Notes: generated from the sequence alone by a model not told the origin. A stretch of DNA of 64,000 bases from Akebia trifoliata (GCA_017979445.1 CM030714.1:6517049-6581048); one strand, 5' to 3'; positions 32,142-44,238 are shown, counted from the stretch's first letter. Numbers and translations are program-made.

Positions 32142-32512
32142 GGGAACAGTTCGGCAGCCCTAAAGTTTGCCACGTTTTGTAAATCACTTTTGATGGGGTT
32201 AGAAGTTTTGGAATAGGCTGATTTTTTGTGATGATGATCTCTACAGTGAAGAGATCATTCTCACAAAAAATCAGCTCATTTTGAAACTTCTAACCCTAGT
32301 TTACAAGTTAAAGAATCGTGGACCGTCCAATTTTTGTAAATCACTTTTGATGGGGTTAGAAGTTTTGGAATAGGCTGATTTTTGGTGAGGATGATCTCCT
32401 CATCATAGAGATCATCCTCACAAAACATCAGCTCATTCCAAAGCTTCTAGCCCATATTTTGAAAAATGTTTGGCACCACACTTGGCAAACTTTAGGGCTG
32501 CTGAACCGTCCC
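32142..32512. mobile_element. Double-hairpin MITE, copy A7
   Basis: TIR GGGAACAGTTCGGCAGCCCT continues AAAGTTTGCCA and faces the complement of GGGACGGTTCAGCAGCCCTA. The inner hairpins and the spacer (here in the opposite orientation, TCGTGGACCGTCCAATTTTT) match the other A copies. A (TA)n tract of about 11 units follows. Confidence 0.88.
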
Positions 32513-32537
32513 CTATATATATATATATATATATATA

Positions 32538-33766
32538 GGGGGCGGTTCGTGGGACGTCTTGGAAAACGGTTGGGAAACCGATGCAATACAACTGTTAGAT
32601 CTGAAGTGGTTGACGACTGAGATTTAATTTTTAAATCGAAATTGCTTTACAGCTGTAAAAAATTTCAACATAAATTCTTAGGTTTTTACAAAGACCTCCT
32701 CCACAAAATATTTTTTTATTTCTTTAAAAAGATTTTTTTCTCTATAAAAAGTAAAAACTGATTGGACATATGAAAAAAAAATTTTATTTTATTTTTTTAT
32801 CATTCTTCTCTCTCTCTCTCTCTCTCCATCGGCTTCTACGGAGAACCAGACCATCTCTCTCTCTCTCCATCGGCATCTACAAAGAACCAGACTATTTCTT
32901 TATCGGCTTCTACGTACATTAAGATCATGGATAAATATAGCTAAAAAATTATATGTGGGTAACTTGAATTTTTTTCATTAAAGTATGTTGGCTAGCATTT
33001 GACACATGGTTACAACACAATGTTGGACTCGGCAATTTGTAGAAAATGGAGTGCTCTTTATACAACTGGATGACCTGCACGATTCTTGGGCATCGATGGG
33101 CCCAATCTAGATCAATGGGCATGTTTACCATATGTATTATAGAAACCATTTTGTATTATAATATGATGGCATTGATGTATTCCATGATAATCTTTCAATC
33201 CTTCTTTTAAACTTCATAAATTCCCTGCTTTTGTAGGAGTTGAAATATATTGTGCACCAATGGCGGACGTCCATGACTCACATTGCCATTGAAGGTGAAT
33301 GCTTTGTTCTTTCTGCAAATCAGTTTTGCCAAAGGAAAGACTACCCATTACTACCAGAATGTGTAGCCATAGATGCAAATAAAGATCTTTCTCCGGATTC
33401 GATTGTGTGCTCCGGAGGCAGTGATGATCTGGTTTTCTATAGAAGTCGAGAGAGAGTGAAAGAGAGATGGTCTAATTGTCCATGAAGTCGATGGAGAGAG
33501 GAATGATAAAATAAAAAATAAAAAAACTTTTCAACTGTCCAATCAGTTTTTATTTTTTATGGAGAATGAAATCTTAAAAAAAAATAAAAAAATATTTTAT
33601 TGAGGAGGTCTTTGTAAAAACCTGAGAAGTTATGTTGAAATCCTTTACAGCTGTGAAGCAATTTTTGAGTTAAAAATTAAATCTCAGCCGCCAAACACTC
33701 CAGATCTAATGGTTGAGTTGCATCGATTTTCTAACCGTTTTCCAAGACGTCCCACGAACCGCCCCC
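32538..33766. mobile_element. 1.23-kb TIR element carrying a nitrilase gene piece
   Basis: Long TIRs (at least 180 bp; GGGGGCGGTTCGTGGGACGT at both ends, with inner landmarks TTTTTACAAAGACCTCCTC and CAGCTGT) flank a 400-500 bp interior. (TA)n tracts lie outside both ends. The terminal pattern GGG-N4-GTTCR is the same as in the neighbouring double-hairpin MITEs, which suggests the same transposition system. The interior contains intron-like sequence and a nitrilase exon, so this is a Pack-TIR type gene-capture element. No transposase. Confidence 0.85.
33237..33420 (+). pseudogene. Captured nitrilase exon (NIT4-like)
   Basis: A splice acceptor (TTTTGTAG, ending about 33236) is followed by [11 protein letters not shown]. 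After a short deletion and frame change the sequence continues [20 protein letters not shown], then [10 protein letters not shown] and [12 protein letters not shown], then ends at the TIR. Plant nitrilases of the NIT4 type have the same order ([44 protein letters not shown]), lying just after the catalytic Cys, which is not included here. In the family the enzyme hydrolyses cyanoalanine or other nitriles. The upstream part (about 32930-33236) is probably the preceding intron, so capture was from genomic DNA. The fragment is inactive: one exon only, with a frame break. Confidence 0.88.
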
Positions 33767-33781
33767 ATATATATATATATA

Positions 33782-34135
33782 GGGAAATGTTCAGCAACAA
33801 ACATTTTGGCAAAACATTTTTCAAAACATGGCTTAGAGTTTTTGTAATGGGCTGATTTTTGGTGAGGATGATCTCTACGGTGAGGAGATCATCATCACCA
33901 AAAATCAGCCCATTCCAAAACTTCTAACCCCATCAAAAATGGTTTACAAAAAATGGACGGTCCACGATTTTTCTACTTGTATACAGGGGCTAGAAGTTTT
34001 GGAATGAGCTGAATTTTGGTGAGGATGATCTCCTCACCGTAGAGATCATCCTCACCAAAAATTAGCCCATTCCAAAACCTCTAACCCATGCTTTGAAAAA
34101 TGTTTTGCCAAAATGTTTGTTGCTGAACGGGACCC
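33782..34135. mobile_element. Double-hairpin MITE, copy A4
   Basis: GGGAAATGTTCAGCAACAAA at the left and the complement of GGGTCCCGTTCAGCAACAAA at the right. It matches A2 and A3 almost throughout. It shares the TA tract at 33767-33781 with the nitrilase-carrying element. Confidence 0.88.
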
Positions 34136-34145
34136 TATATATATA

Positions 34146-34174
34146 TAGCGAGAGAGAGAGAGAGAGAGAGAGAT
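34146..34174. repeat. (AG)n microsatellite
   Basis: About 13 AG units next to a short TA tract at the right border of MITE A4. Confidence 0.9.
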
Positions 34175-34888
34175 GAATGAATAAATGAATGAGGTTTGGT
34201 GGATGCAAAGAGTATACAAAAAAAGTTCTATTGGGGTGGTAGGTGTGTTGAGACCACAAGGATCTTAGGGAGGTACAAAGAGTAAGTAGGTGCATGAGTA
34301 TAAATTGTGGGTGCAAGTAGAACCCCCCTTAGGGTTGTTGTAGTTCCTTTTATACATACCTAGTTAAAGTTAGGTCTAAAATTGGATCAAAACGATAGGA
34401 GTCAGAATAGTTGGGTTGTATTCAATGACTATCTGAAATTGATTTATTTTGCCATTTCTTTTAATACCATGGATGGTTTAAGATTATTCTACATTTAAAA
34501 ATAAATATATAATTCATAAGAATTGTTTGAATTCCCATCTAACATATGTAATGGAGTTAAAAATGGAGCTGTCTTTTTTTTTTTGAGAAGTAAAAAAAAT
34601 GGAGCTGTTTTGCCCTAGCATGCCCAAAAAATTGAAAAATTGTCAAAATAGTTGATTGTTAATTTTAAGGGATAATGACTTTGTAGGAGTCTTTATTGAG
34701 AATATCTACCGAATAGTCCCATAGTAAAGAATATGAACCATTTAAATCTCACTTAATAAAATATTAGTCTATTAAAGATTTTTTGAAGATCTTTTTAAGG
34801 AAAATACCAAAAATACCTTTTTAACAACTTTAAAAAGTGTTTGATCTAAAAATATAGGGAGTTAAACAAAAAACTTGGACCAATTTAT
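34175..34888. other. Spacer, nothing recognised
   Basis: AT-rich; no terminal repeats, no supported ORF. Confidence 0.5.
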
Positions 34889-34919
34889 TTAGTTATTAAT
34901 ATTTCTATAAAAAAATAAA

Positions 34920-35136
34920 AAGGTGAGTGGGTCAATGAAATGGCTGTGAGGAAGGGATGCACCCCATCTCAGCTTGCATTGATTTGGGTACACCACCAGG
35001 GAAGTGATGTGTGTCCCATACCAGGCACCACTAAGATTTGAAGGCCTAGCTTCCAAGGATGCAGTTAAGGGTGATAGATATGGAGGTGTTGTACCAACTT
35101 GAAGGGAATCAGAAACACCACCTCTGTCATCTTGGA
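34920..35136 (-). pseudogene. Exon-like fragment, unrecognised
   Basis: On the minus strand, after a possible acceptor (CATTCATTCAG ending near 35137), an open frame reads FQDDRGGVSDSLQVGTTPPY, then [20 protein letters not shown] and [16 protein letters not shown]. Composition is protein-like and richer in GC than the flanks. I do not recognise the family. Only one exon is visible and no copy exists in the window, so it may be a captured piece or an exon of a decayed gene. Confidence 0.35.
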
Positions 35137-35159
35137 AAGCTGAATGAATGTAATGCATA

Positions 35160-36759
35160 AAGTAATCTCACCTCCTCTATTGTAAAACTATGTTTGAACG
35201 TTAGAAGTCAGTTTCTGGATTATACCAGGCACAAGAAAAGGTCAAAAAGGCATAAAGGGCTTTAGGAAAAAATATTTTTTTATATTATAAATCCAAAAAA
35301 ACTACTGTCCTTAACAGTCATTTTCTCCAACTGTCTTTTAAAACGGTCGTTTTTTCTAACATTTATCACAGTCGCAAATTAAATGCAACTCCTTTTAAAA
35401 CGACTGCTCTTGCAGTCATAGTGCATTATGACATGATGCATGTTTTTAGAATTAAAATGTATAGTTTACTGGAATGGGAATTTTACCAAAAGTTGCACAT
35501 GTTTTTAGAAATTTCTCTAAGGAAATTAATGCTTGCCTCAACCAAGCTCTCCATCAACATATTCGTTAGGATGTTGAGGATTCCCAAGGGAAATGTACCC
35601 CTAGAAACTAGTCTCTAGGACATTTATGTTTTTCCGCAAATCCTAATGCTTATGTTGATGCAGAGAAAAGTCATATACTATTAAATATGGATTTGGAATC
35701 GAAGACCAATGACCATGGACATAATTTCTATGGATACAGACAGATTGCAAGAGGAAAAGTCTAGCTTGATATAGAATGAGGGTGAATTTGTTGTACCACT
35801 TAAAAAAGACTTAATATCATCATCCTTTGCCATTCACTTAAAATGCTATAGGATCACCAACTCTTATTCCATTTCAGAATGAGGTTATATGGGCCAAAGA
35901 ACCTTCTATCTCTATGGACCACATGGCAACATGGTGACTAGATACACCATCGAGTGCCACATGTATGTAGAGCATACAATTTCATGAATTCTTAATTAAA
36001 AAAATAGAATTGAAAAAAAAAATTGATATTTTCACTGTTGGATTTAAATTTCTAGGAGTTCAATGACTGCCCATTTTTAAACTCATGATCTAACACCAAA
36101 AATGATTTTTTTGTGGAGATTTTTTTTTACAAGCCCAATCTAGACCACAAACAAAAGGCTGGATTATCATTTGAACCAACGGGGCAGTCCGTGTGGCCCA
36201 AATGTGGATCTCGGTCCATGTGCTACATGGTCCCTTGGTCCATGCAACCTTCTCCCATATATCTTTTTGGAATATAGTTATATATTAGGCAAGGAAGGTA
36301 TTAGTGGTTCATGTATAGATATAGAAGTGCCTGCGTACACGAATTATCCTTTTCCATGAATTTTCATGAAGAATAAGAACGGCATGATATGTGACCTTTA
36401 CGATTGAGTTGAGTGCAAAATAAAAAGCGTGATGTAGCTTTTCCAACCACAAGACAAGGGAGATGTGCAAATCCTATCAATTCTTCGTTAATCTCTCTGG
36501 GTCAGAAAACCTATATATACTTCTATGCACACAATCACAGTTAGTAATTCTTCGAATAATTCGTGAACTGTACCAAAATGATACACAATAAGATTAAAAC
36601 TCCTGTCCAATTCAATTCCTATTAAAAATTATTAACTTTTTGAATCTTATCAAAACATTTATGATTTATTCTTTTCCTGATTTAAACCAATAAAAAATAC
36701 TTTGTGTAAAAAGGTTAAAAAAACAAATTCACCCATAGTTTTACAAAAAAATTTGTCTC
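35160..36759. other. Spacer, nothing recognised
   Basis: Contains AAACGGTCGTTTTTT/AAACGACTGCTCTTGCAGTC inverted wording near 35340-35420 (possible TIR-element remnant) and AT-rich DNA sharing short wording with 21210-21350. No gene supported. Confidence 0.45.
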
Positions 36760-38236
36760 AATATTGCATGATAATATTTTCATTATTATCTCTTTACACT
36801 TAAAGATTTCATCATTAGACAATCACTAATTGTTGATTGTTATCGCACTAATCATGGTTTGTTATCGAATCTCACGATTCTCAATCAACAATTTATTTTT
36901 TCACTCTGTTTACATATATTCTCTCTCCTCTTGGATTTTTTGAACATGAGTCCTAGTAAGTCAATTAATTAAGATAGTATGTGCTTTGCATTATGAAGAT
37001 TTGGGTTAATAGTATGATTAATCATAAGATAAAAAATGTGTTCTTAGTTTAAAATTTTTTCTATATATGTTATTTTAGAATAAATATTAAAATGGAATAT
37101 TTGTAAAGGTATCCAAATGTTATTGATTTGTAATAAGGCTAAAGTGTTTGATGTACATGCATAAAAAATATCACATGTTTTTAATTTGCTAGGATGAGTT
37201 CAAATATGAAAGGTATTGATGGTGATTTTGAAAAATAAAATATAAAAATAATAAATCTTAAAAAAATAGGACAGTTTTCTAAATATTTGGATATGAATAT
37301 TGTGAAAATTTTAATATGTATACACACGGATTTTTGAAAGTTTTTTTTATAGTATTGAAGTCAAATTATAGTTGAATCATTCTCGTATCATATTTTTACT
37401 GTTTTTTGAATTTTTTTCCAAATTTTTAAAGGACCTACTAAATGCATATTCCAAATCATATTTGAATTAATCCTGTAACGATTTTTTGCCATACCCTGAA
37501 TTGTCCTTCTTGCACTTTTTTGCATAATAATTAGGAAATGCTGAAATAACAGTAAAATGATTCTCACATCACTGACGTGGCTGTATGTACGAAACCATAA
37601 TTGCTTTTCATCCAGATACGAGTGAAAAACATATATGGTTATGTGTGCACCTCCACATCAGCAGTGTGAGAATCGATGCACATTTCAATGTTACCCCTCA
37701 CAACTCTAATAATTAATAGTCAGTCCAAAGTCCAAACAACATGCTTTGCTGATAAATTAATGATAATCTGACTCCCTCATTTGTACGCTTCCCGACCTGG
37801 CAATTCACAAAATCGTACATCTTTTTATTTGTATATCCCCAAGCAAAGGATCTATGATTCTGTGAAGTGTCCGTACAAAAAAAGGATTCCGAATATCACG
37901 ACTCTTGCTGATATTACTTACTTAAAGCAGTCATTCAGTATCTACGTCACTGCAACTTAAGTTGCTAGGTCCTAGGAGTACAAGTCAGAAAAAACATGTT
38001 TCAATTTGGGAACATACCCCTTAACCACAATCTTCTTTTATAAACTAATAGAAAATAATTTAAATTAAAACCATAACATTGATTAATGATAATCATGATA
38101 CCGAGGAGGATGAGATAATGGTGACGATAATAACGTTGCTGATGAGGGCGTTGAGCTTATTTTCCATTAATCCATAAAAGGAGACAAGGAGAGATGAGGT
38201 ATCTTAAATATTAACAAAAATGTTGAGGGACAAGTG
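36760..38236. repeat. Segmental duplication, partner of 48487-50157
   Basis: Collinear with 48487-50157: TGATAATATTTTCATTATT, CATCATTAGACAATCA, AATATGAAAGGTATTGATGG, CAATTTGGGAACATACCCC and TTATTTTCCATTAATCCAT appear in order in both. The partner has about 200 bp extra around 49270-49440. Embedded are a C-type relative (37537-37700) and a D-type fragment (37775-37890). No conserved ORF. Confidence 0.85.
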
Positions 38237-38237
38237 T

Positions 38238-38470
38238 ATTACAGAGTAGTAGTTATGCAGTAAGTTATTAAAGTGTGTCGAGATACATCAAATCATATTC
38301 GTGTTGTAGTTACTATAGTTATGCGGTTATGTTAACGGAATCTATGTAATCATTATCTATTTAATAGAATCGTCGCTGGAGATCTATCTATGGGGAATTT
38401 CAAATTATCTCAAACAACGCTCTAAGTTTTTTAGTTATTTTGAAAGTTTTATCATGGTATCAAAGCCATG
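38238..38470 (+). mobile_element. Copia-type LTR end with primer-binding site
   Basis: The LTR-like sequence shared with 14713 and 50159 ends in TTTTATCA, immediately followed by TGGTATCAAAGCC (38457-38469), one mismatch from the usual initiator-Met tRNA site TGGTATCAGAGCC. Leader-like sequence continues to about 38630. No gag or pol follows; a LINE fragment begins instead. The LTR start is uncertain (near TGTATTACAGAG at 38242). Confidence 0.65.
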
Positions 38471-38635
38471 GTCGATCTCGATTTTAAGATCTGATCGACC
38501 ATGATCTTGATTTCTTTGCCGGATCTTAATCCATTATTCTTCCATTTTCATATCCTTCTAATCAAATTCTATCTGACAAGCATTTTGGCAAGCAAAATAT
38601 GCTTTGACCCATAGTCACCAATTCCAACATCATCA

Positions 38636-40498
38636 TTGTTGTTTTGTTTTATTTTATTTTAGCAGTAAGTTGAGGCTATCCCCCCACTCAAACTCCAAAC
38701 ACAACTGAATTAAATCCACGCATAACTATCTTAATATCCCTAACTAAGCTCAGCAATCTCCAAGGCGAATTTCATTCTTCCTTAAGACTATTGACAGCAA
38801 CTAACGAGTCGGAATTAATAACTATATCCGTGAACCCTTACATTTTTAAATGGTTCAATCCCACAAGAATTGCTTCCATTTCAATAGCATTAATATTACT
38901 ATGATTTGAATGCCTCATACATATTTTAATCAACTCACTATTACTGTTTCTCATAATAAACCCAAATCCTACCCCACACTTTGACAAGGAACCGTCTATA
39001 TTTAGTTTGATAACTCCCATAGGAGGAGGACGCCATCTAAAAACAGAACTCTCTTTTGCTTTGAAAATTGCATTACAGCCCCAACTTATACACACTCGCA
39101 GAATTTCAGCATTTTTCGTTTGAGTGTCTTCAAGTTTACCACAAACATCAGCCATAATAAGCCGACTTAACTACTGCCTATTCATCTCTTTTTCATCGAA
39201 TATTCATCTATTACGCTCCCGCCAAATATGATAAATCGTAGCACAAAATATAATGCTAAGAATAAGCGTTATTGAATGATTGCCAATGAACTCCCCTTCC
39301 TCTTCTAAGCTCCCCATTATACCTTTATCAATTGCAGCCCACAACAATACTGATTTCCAGCAATCTCTACTGTACACACAATTGAAGAATAAGTGATCAT
39401 TATCCTCAATGTTCATACGGCACAATGCACATCTAGACACCACCATCACACCTCATTTCCTTAAGGTTTCTACTGTTAGCAAGCTTTTGTTCAGCACCAT
39501 CCAAGTTATAAAAGAACGACGAGGAATCTTCTTCTTACTCCATATTACTTTGGACCACGTAACTTCCAAATTCTAACGTCTAATAGTGTTCCAAGCTGAG
39601 CTCAACGTGAACTTCCCATTCGCAATTGCCATCCACACTATATTATATTTTTTATTCGGCTAAGGATAATGGTGTTCTTCAACTTGATCCGTAATTTTTG
39701 AGAAACGAATATCATTTCTTATTAGACCTTCCCATCCATTAATACCGGCAAAATCATACACCTTAGCGTCAATATTGCTATTCTTGCGAAGAATCGACCT
39801 TCTACCGAATTGATTAATCTAAGCACCCCCTTCAAGCTAAGGATCATTTCAAAATGAAGTCTTAGAATCATCTCCCACTAGAAAATGAATCTGATTTTTA
39901 GTAATCTCACGAACCTTCAGAATACTTCTTCAAGCCCAAGGCGTATCTCTCAGGTGAAGATATCTCCAAATGCTTCCCTACTTTACATACCTTCTTCTCA
40001 TCCAATCGGACCATAAACTATTGTTATTGTTTAATTTCCAGAATAATTTCATTAATTCAATAGTATTCCAATCTCTTATCCTTCTAATTCCTAGTCCACC
40101 CTCTTTAAAAGGCCGACAAACTTTAGACCAACTAACTGGATGAAAGGATTTACTTAAAGATGACCTACTCCAAAGGAACTTACTCAACAAGGATTCAATT
40201 TTATTTATAACTCCCATCGGTAAAGAGAAACAAAAAGACCAATAAATTTGGAATGAGGATAGAATCGCTTTAATGAGTTCAATCCTACCCCCCGAACAAT
40301 AAAAATCTCGATTTCCATCCCTCAATCCATTTATGAATTTTCTCAATCAAAGGATAGCACATAGATGACGTTCACATCCACATTTTATTGAGAGATTTGT
40401 TCCCAAACACTTGGACGGCATTGTTTCACCTTCCATAGTAAATTTATTGAAGATCTCATCATTGCTCCCATATCCAGTCAACAAACACCTTCCATGCA
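38636..40498 (-). pseudogene. LINE ORF2 3' part (thumb, zf-RVT, RNase H), degenerate
   Basis: Reading the minus strand from 40498: LGTNLS, GGRIELIKAILSSFQIYW and SKVCRPFKEGGLGIRRIRDW (region after the RT core), then about 500 bp with several stops, then a zinc-finger-like segment with CALCRMNIEDNDHLFFNC (39204-39449), then an RNase H-like segment with VIKLNIDGSLS and GFGFIMRNS (38690-39155). The catalytic RT core is missing. A T-rich plus-strand run at 38636-38660 is probably the A-rich tail. The upstream end is cut by the family B repeat. This arrangement is typical of 5'-truncated plant L1 copies. Confidence 0.88.
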
Positions 40499-41556
40499 TT
40501 TTTCTTTTATCCCTCTATCCTCTACACCCTTAAAACAAATATTTTTTATTTTTATTTTTGTATGTATTTTAGATTTTTCGTAAACATTTAATAATTAATA
40601 CAATTAAAAAAACTAACACCATGTCTCACATCTCTACATTTAAACTTAATATAATCAAGGTCATTTTTGTTAAAAACAAGAAAATTGTAATCCCACAACC
40701 TATAATCAGGTCGTTGATTTTTACAAATAATAATAATAATTTTCTTTTATCCTCTATCTTCTAGTTCCTTAAAACAAAAACACTTTTTTTTTTATACATT
40801 TTTGTATGTATTGGTCAAAAACAAGGAAATTGTAATCTCACATCCTATAATCAAATTCTTTAGTTTTGACAACTATAAAATATCCCACCATCCTTATATT
40901 CACGTTCGATAGTTTTATAAAATTCTAAAATAATTCAAAATTACCTTCATTAATATTTAAATTACAAAAAGCCCTTACAAAAATTGAATAAATGCTCAGC
41001 AAAAAATAACAATTTAAAATTTTTGTTTTACAATTCATAGAATTTTATGCTTTACAACCTTGTAGGATCAAATAGTGTTTTTGGATGTCACAAGGTGAGG
41101 CCAACGTCCCTTAGTAAGAGTTGTAATCTTAATAAGTTAGTACGGCTAGGTGACTCCACAAAATATCCCACCATCCCTGGATGACTAATTTTGGACTGAC
41201 AGGGGGATACACGAGGGACACATCTGACGTGGTGGCAAGCACATAACCGTAGATTCTTTTTATTTGTTTCTTGTGGAAAAACATCTACGGTTATGTGCAC
41301 GCCACCACATCAGATGTGTCCCCCCCCCGTGTGTCCTCTATGTCCCTAGATTCACGTTCGGTAGTTTTAAAAGATTCTAATGCAAAAACAAAAACAAAAA
41401 AAACAAAAAAACAAAAAAACAAAAAAACAAAAAAAAACAAAAAAATTACTCTATAATCTTGCCAAATTAAAAAATTCTAGTTTTTTTAAAAAAAATTATT
41501 TTATTTTGAAAAAAAAGCATCATAATAATATATAATTAACTAACAAATAAAGGGAA
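40499..41556. repeat. Family B repeat, copy 3, with embedded C hairpin
   Basis: Collinear with 18503-19530. A C-type hairpin (about 41197-41343) has CATCTGACGTGGTGGCAAGC facing the complement GCGTGGTGGTGTAGTCTACA-like wording (GCCACCACATCAGATG). A C9 run sits in one arm. Next to it, 41385-41450 is a tandem of ACAAAAA units that in copy 2 is a plain A-run. Confidence 0.75.
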
Positions 41557-42815
41557 TGCTAACGTCCAAAACCTTAAGATTATGTGGCAGGGAATAATAT
41601 CCATAGTTTAAAACCCGAAAACTCTACAAATCTCTAACAAATCGAGTCAAGCTGAAAACTCGCGAGTCAATTGGAAAGAGTCAAAGAAAATATTTATTTA
41701 CTTAACCTGCACTTTTCTATTAACTCTCTAGTCCTATATATGACCTTAATTTTTCTCCCTAAAATCATTTTCAACCTTAGATTTATCTCTTTCAACTTTC
41801 ATATCTTATGAATAAGAAAGGATAATTGGTAAAGTAGAAATTGATGGATTTAATAACTCTGACCATCACCCTGAAGGAGTTTCGTCTTGTGTATATCGGT
41901 ATTTCCTATAATAAAATATCAACAGTGATAACTGACCCAAAAATACTCAAAATTCATTCAACTGCACAGAACTATAGATATTTTTATGGTATATCTCGAG
42001 GAAAAATTTATGGTTATATGCACATGCTAGTACAAGGACCGGCTGAAGCTTAAGGCCACTTAGGCAATCGCCTAAAGCTCGGCATTGAAATAAGGCCCCC
42101 CAATTTTTTTTTCCTTTAAAGTTCTCACGACAAATTTGCTTTAAATTATTTCTAATTTTTTTTTATAAATAGTCTAACACACGTAGAGGAAAGGTCTCTA
42201 AAAAATTCTTTCGATTGTGATTGAGAACGGTGTCATGCCCCCTAAAACAACATACTGTATTATGTGGCATAGTTTTGTTGGAGTTTAAACACATCATCAG
42301 ATTTCCTCCTACATAGAAAACGGCTTGGCTAGGAGTCCCAGGTGTTCTAAACTTGGGAGCGGATTCTCTATGGTATTTGTTTTCAATCTTGATTGAGTCA
42401 CTTTTGAAGATCAATAACACACCCAAATCCTCTAGATTTGTAAGCGTGGATCAGTTTTGAAAAAAAATATTCTCAAAAAAACTTTTCAAAACCAAGATCA
42501 AATGTTTTGAAAACTAACAGTCACTGAACTCTTAAATCAAACGGTGTAGATTTAGTGTTGTATTGACGTGGCAATATTTCAGCGGCCTAAAACTCTAATC
42601 AAAACGTAACAGGTAGACACCTTGCCTATTTTATCGGAATGGGACACCGTTCTGGATTTGAATCCTAATTCAATTCTTTTAATGTGTAATCCCAATTATT
42701 ATTTTTTTGGAAAATAATTTTCTTACTAACTTAGTAAGATTTCACAACTTACTAAGGCAGTTGAGACCAAATTGATCAGCAAATCCCACACCAGAGCCCT
42801 CTATATTTCATGATA
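41557..42815. repeat. Extension of the 18.5/40.5 kb duplication plus insertions
   Basis: 42597-42812 matches 20018-20195 (AAAACGTAACAGGTA, TAGTAAGATTTC, CAGCAAATCC). The 41557-42590 stretch is unique here. It includes GACCGGCTGAAGCTTAAGGC and CCACTTAGGCAATCGCCTAA at 42038-42085, wording seen in common plant repeats. The minus-strand frame 42163-42426 has no recognised motif. Confidence 0.55.
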
Positions 42816-43260
42816 GAACTCAATTTCAAAAAACTAATTTCCTTTTGGGCTTGGTCAGGTTTTGAAAGTTAATGGCTATGGAACTCGGAGCAACTCTCAA
42901 ATTTAAAATTAATAATTAATAGTGAAAACCTAACGATTTTTTAATATAAGTCCCTCCTCTATGTTCCTGCTCCGCCCCCCCTCTCAAACCCCACACACAC
43001 GCACAAAAAATAAAAATAAAACCTTTTCAGTTAATAAAAGTCAAAACAAACCTTAAGATCACACCTTGGAAACTTCAAAGTTAAAAAAAATAAAATAAAA
43101 AATGAAGATTCTTTCTGACACCCCGAGATTCATGTTGTATGATAATGATGTTGAAAATCATATTTTAAATAAAATTTTGTAAGACATTAGTTCAAATATA
43201 AGTTTTAGTGGAATCTCTTAATATCATAACAAAATAAAAGATAATTTTACAGAATTTAAA

Positions 43261-43635
43261 ATGGGTGATGTTGAAGCTGATGAAATTCAAGTATCGATCA
43301 CAGCAAACGATCCAAGGATGACCCAAAAGACAGAATTTGCAATTGGGTTTTCGATATCTAATGTTGCCAGCCGTGGGATTTTCAAATATCCAGGCGATGC
43401 TACGAAAATGCTTGAAAATATGGATAATCAGACGTATGTGATTCTCTGCAAGGTCTATACCTATGCCATGTTCATAAGTTTGCTATTAGGTCTCTTGCTT
43501 CTTCTACCACCTCAAATGATCATGAAGAAGAATCACGTTTCTATGATAAGCAAGAAGCTGATGATATGGGTTGCAGTATCAGTGGTGACGAGCGCTTATG
43601 CACTTGGCACCTATATCCACATTTCGTTTCCCTAA
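43261..43635 (+). CDS. Small PGG-like membrane protein, copy 5 (plus strand, intact)
   Basis: 124 codons: MGDVEADEIQVSITANDP, then MTQKTEFAIGFSISN, SRGIFKYPGD, a helix around MFISLLLGLLLLLPP, KKLMIWVAVSVV and a last helix ending TYIHISFP. It is the only copy on the plus strand and its upstream 260 bp do not match the leaders of the other copies, so it may use a different promoter or be silent. A copia element begins 56 bp after the stop. The family 3' UTR continues on its far side (47750 on), so the transposon lies in the 3' UTR and may supply a new poly(A) site. Divergence from the others, with the frame kept, suggests selection. Confidence 0.7.
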   Translation: MGDVEADEIQVSITANDPRMTQKTEFAIGFSISNVASRGIFKYPGDATKMLENMDNQTYVILCKVYTYAMFISLLLGLLLLLPPQMIMKKNHVSMISKKLMIWVAVSVVTSAYALGTYIHISFP

Positions 43636-43690
43636 TATCATCATCTCTCTGCACTTACTGTTGCTATTATATATTCTTATATATTGTAGT

Positions 43691-44224
43691 TGTTAAAATT
43701 CAACACCAGCCCAAATTGGAAAAGCCTACATTTATTGTCCAAGCCCAATAGTTATTTATAGCCCAATTTCTAGAATCTTCCTAGAGAAAACTCTAGATGT
43801 CTTTAGATAAGAGAAAAATAGAATATTCTAGAATTATAGATATTTTGGTAGAAAACTCTAGACTAATAGATATTTTTAGAAAGTTCTAGATGACAAAATT
43901 GTAACCACTAGATTAAGAATGTGTTGGCACAATCCTAACCATTAGTTAAGGAGGTGCCACTAGTATAAATAGGGGTGAGTCCTCTCATTTTGTAATCAAG
44001 TAGTAAGAAACAAGTTGTGAGAAATAACTTGTGAGTAAGAAGTCTTGAGAGGTTGTAAAAAGTGTGAGTGTTTGTAAAAATGTGTTTTTCTTAATAGAGT
44101 GTTATTTTCTTCTTCAACTTGTGAGTGATATTTTTATTGAGGGTATAGTACAAGTAAATTGTTTACTTGTTTATATCCAATATTTGTGCATTTAGAGTCA
44201 AGTACTCTAGATTTTTCCTCAACA
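43691..44224 (+). repeat. 5' LTR of the copia element
   Basis: Starts TGTTAAAATTCAACACC and ends CTCAACA. It carries CACTAGTATAAATAGGGGTG at about 43959, whose TATAAATA is the likely TATA box, so transcription would begin shortly downstream. Short TCTAGA-rich repeats (CTAGAATCTTCCTAGAG, TTCTAGAATTATAG) fill the first half. Confidence 0.95.
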
Positions 44225-44226
44225 AT

Positions 44227-44238
44227 TGGTATCAGAGC
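44227..44238 (+). promoter_or_regulatory. Primer-binding site (initiator-Met tRNA type)
   Basis: TGGTATCAGAGC follows the 5' LTR after two bases. It is the standard plant copia site complementary to the 3' end of initiator-methionine tRNA. Confidence 0.95.

Noticed and set aside
38625..40470. TCATCATTG as a target duplication for the LINE at 38.6-40.5 kb
   Set aside because: The right-hand match lies inside apparent LINE coding sequence, so it is not a flank.
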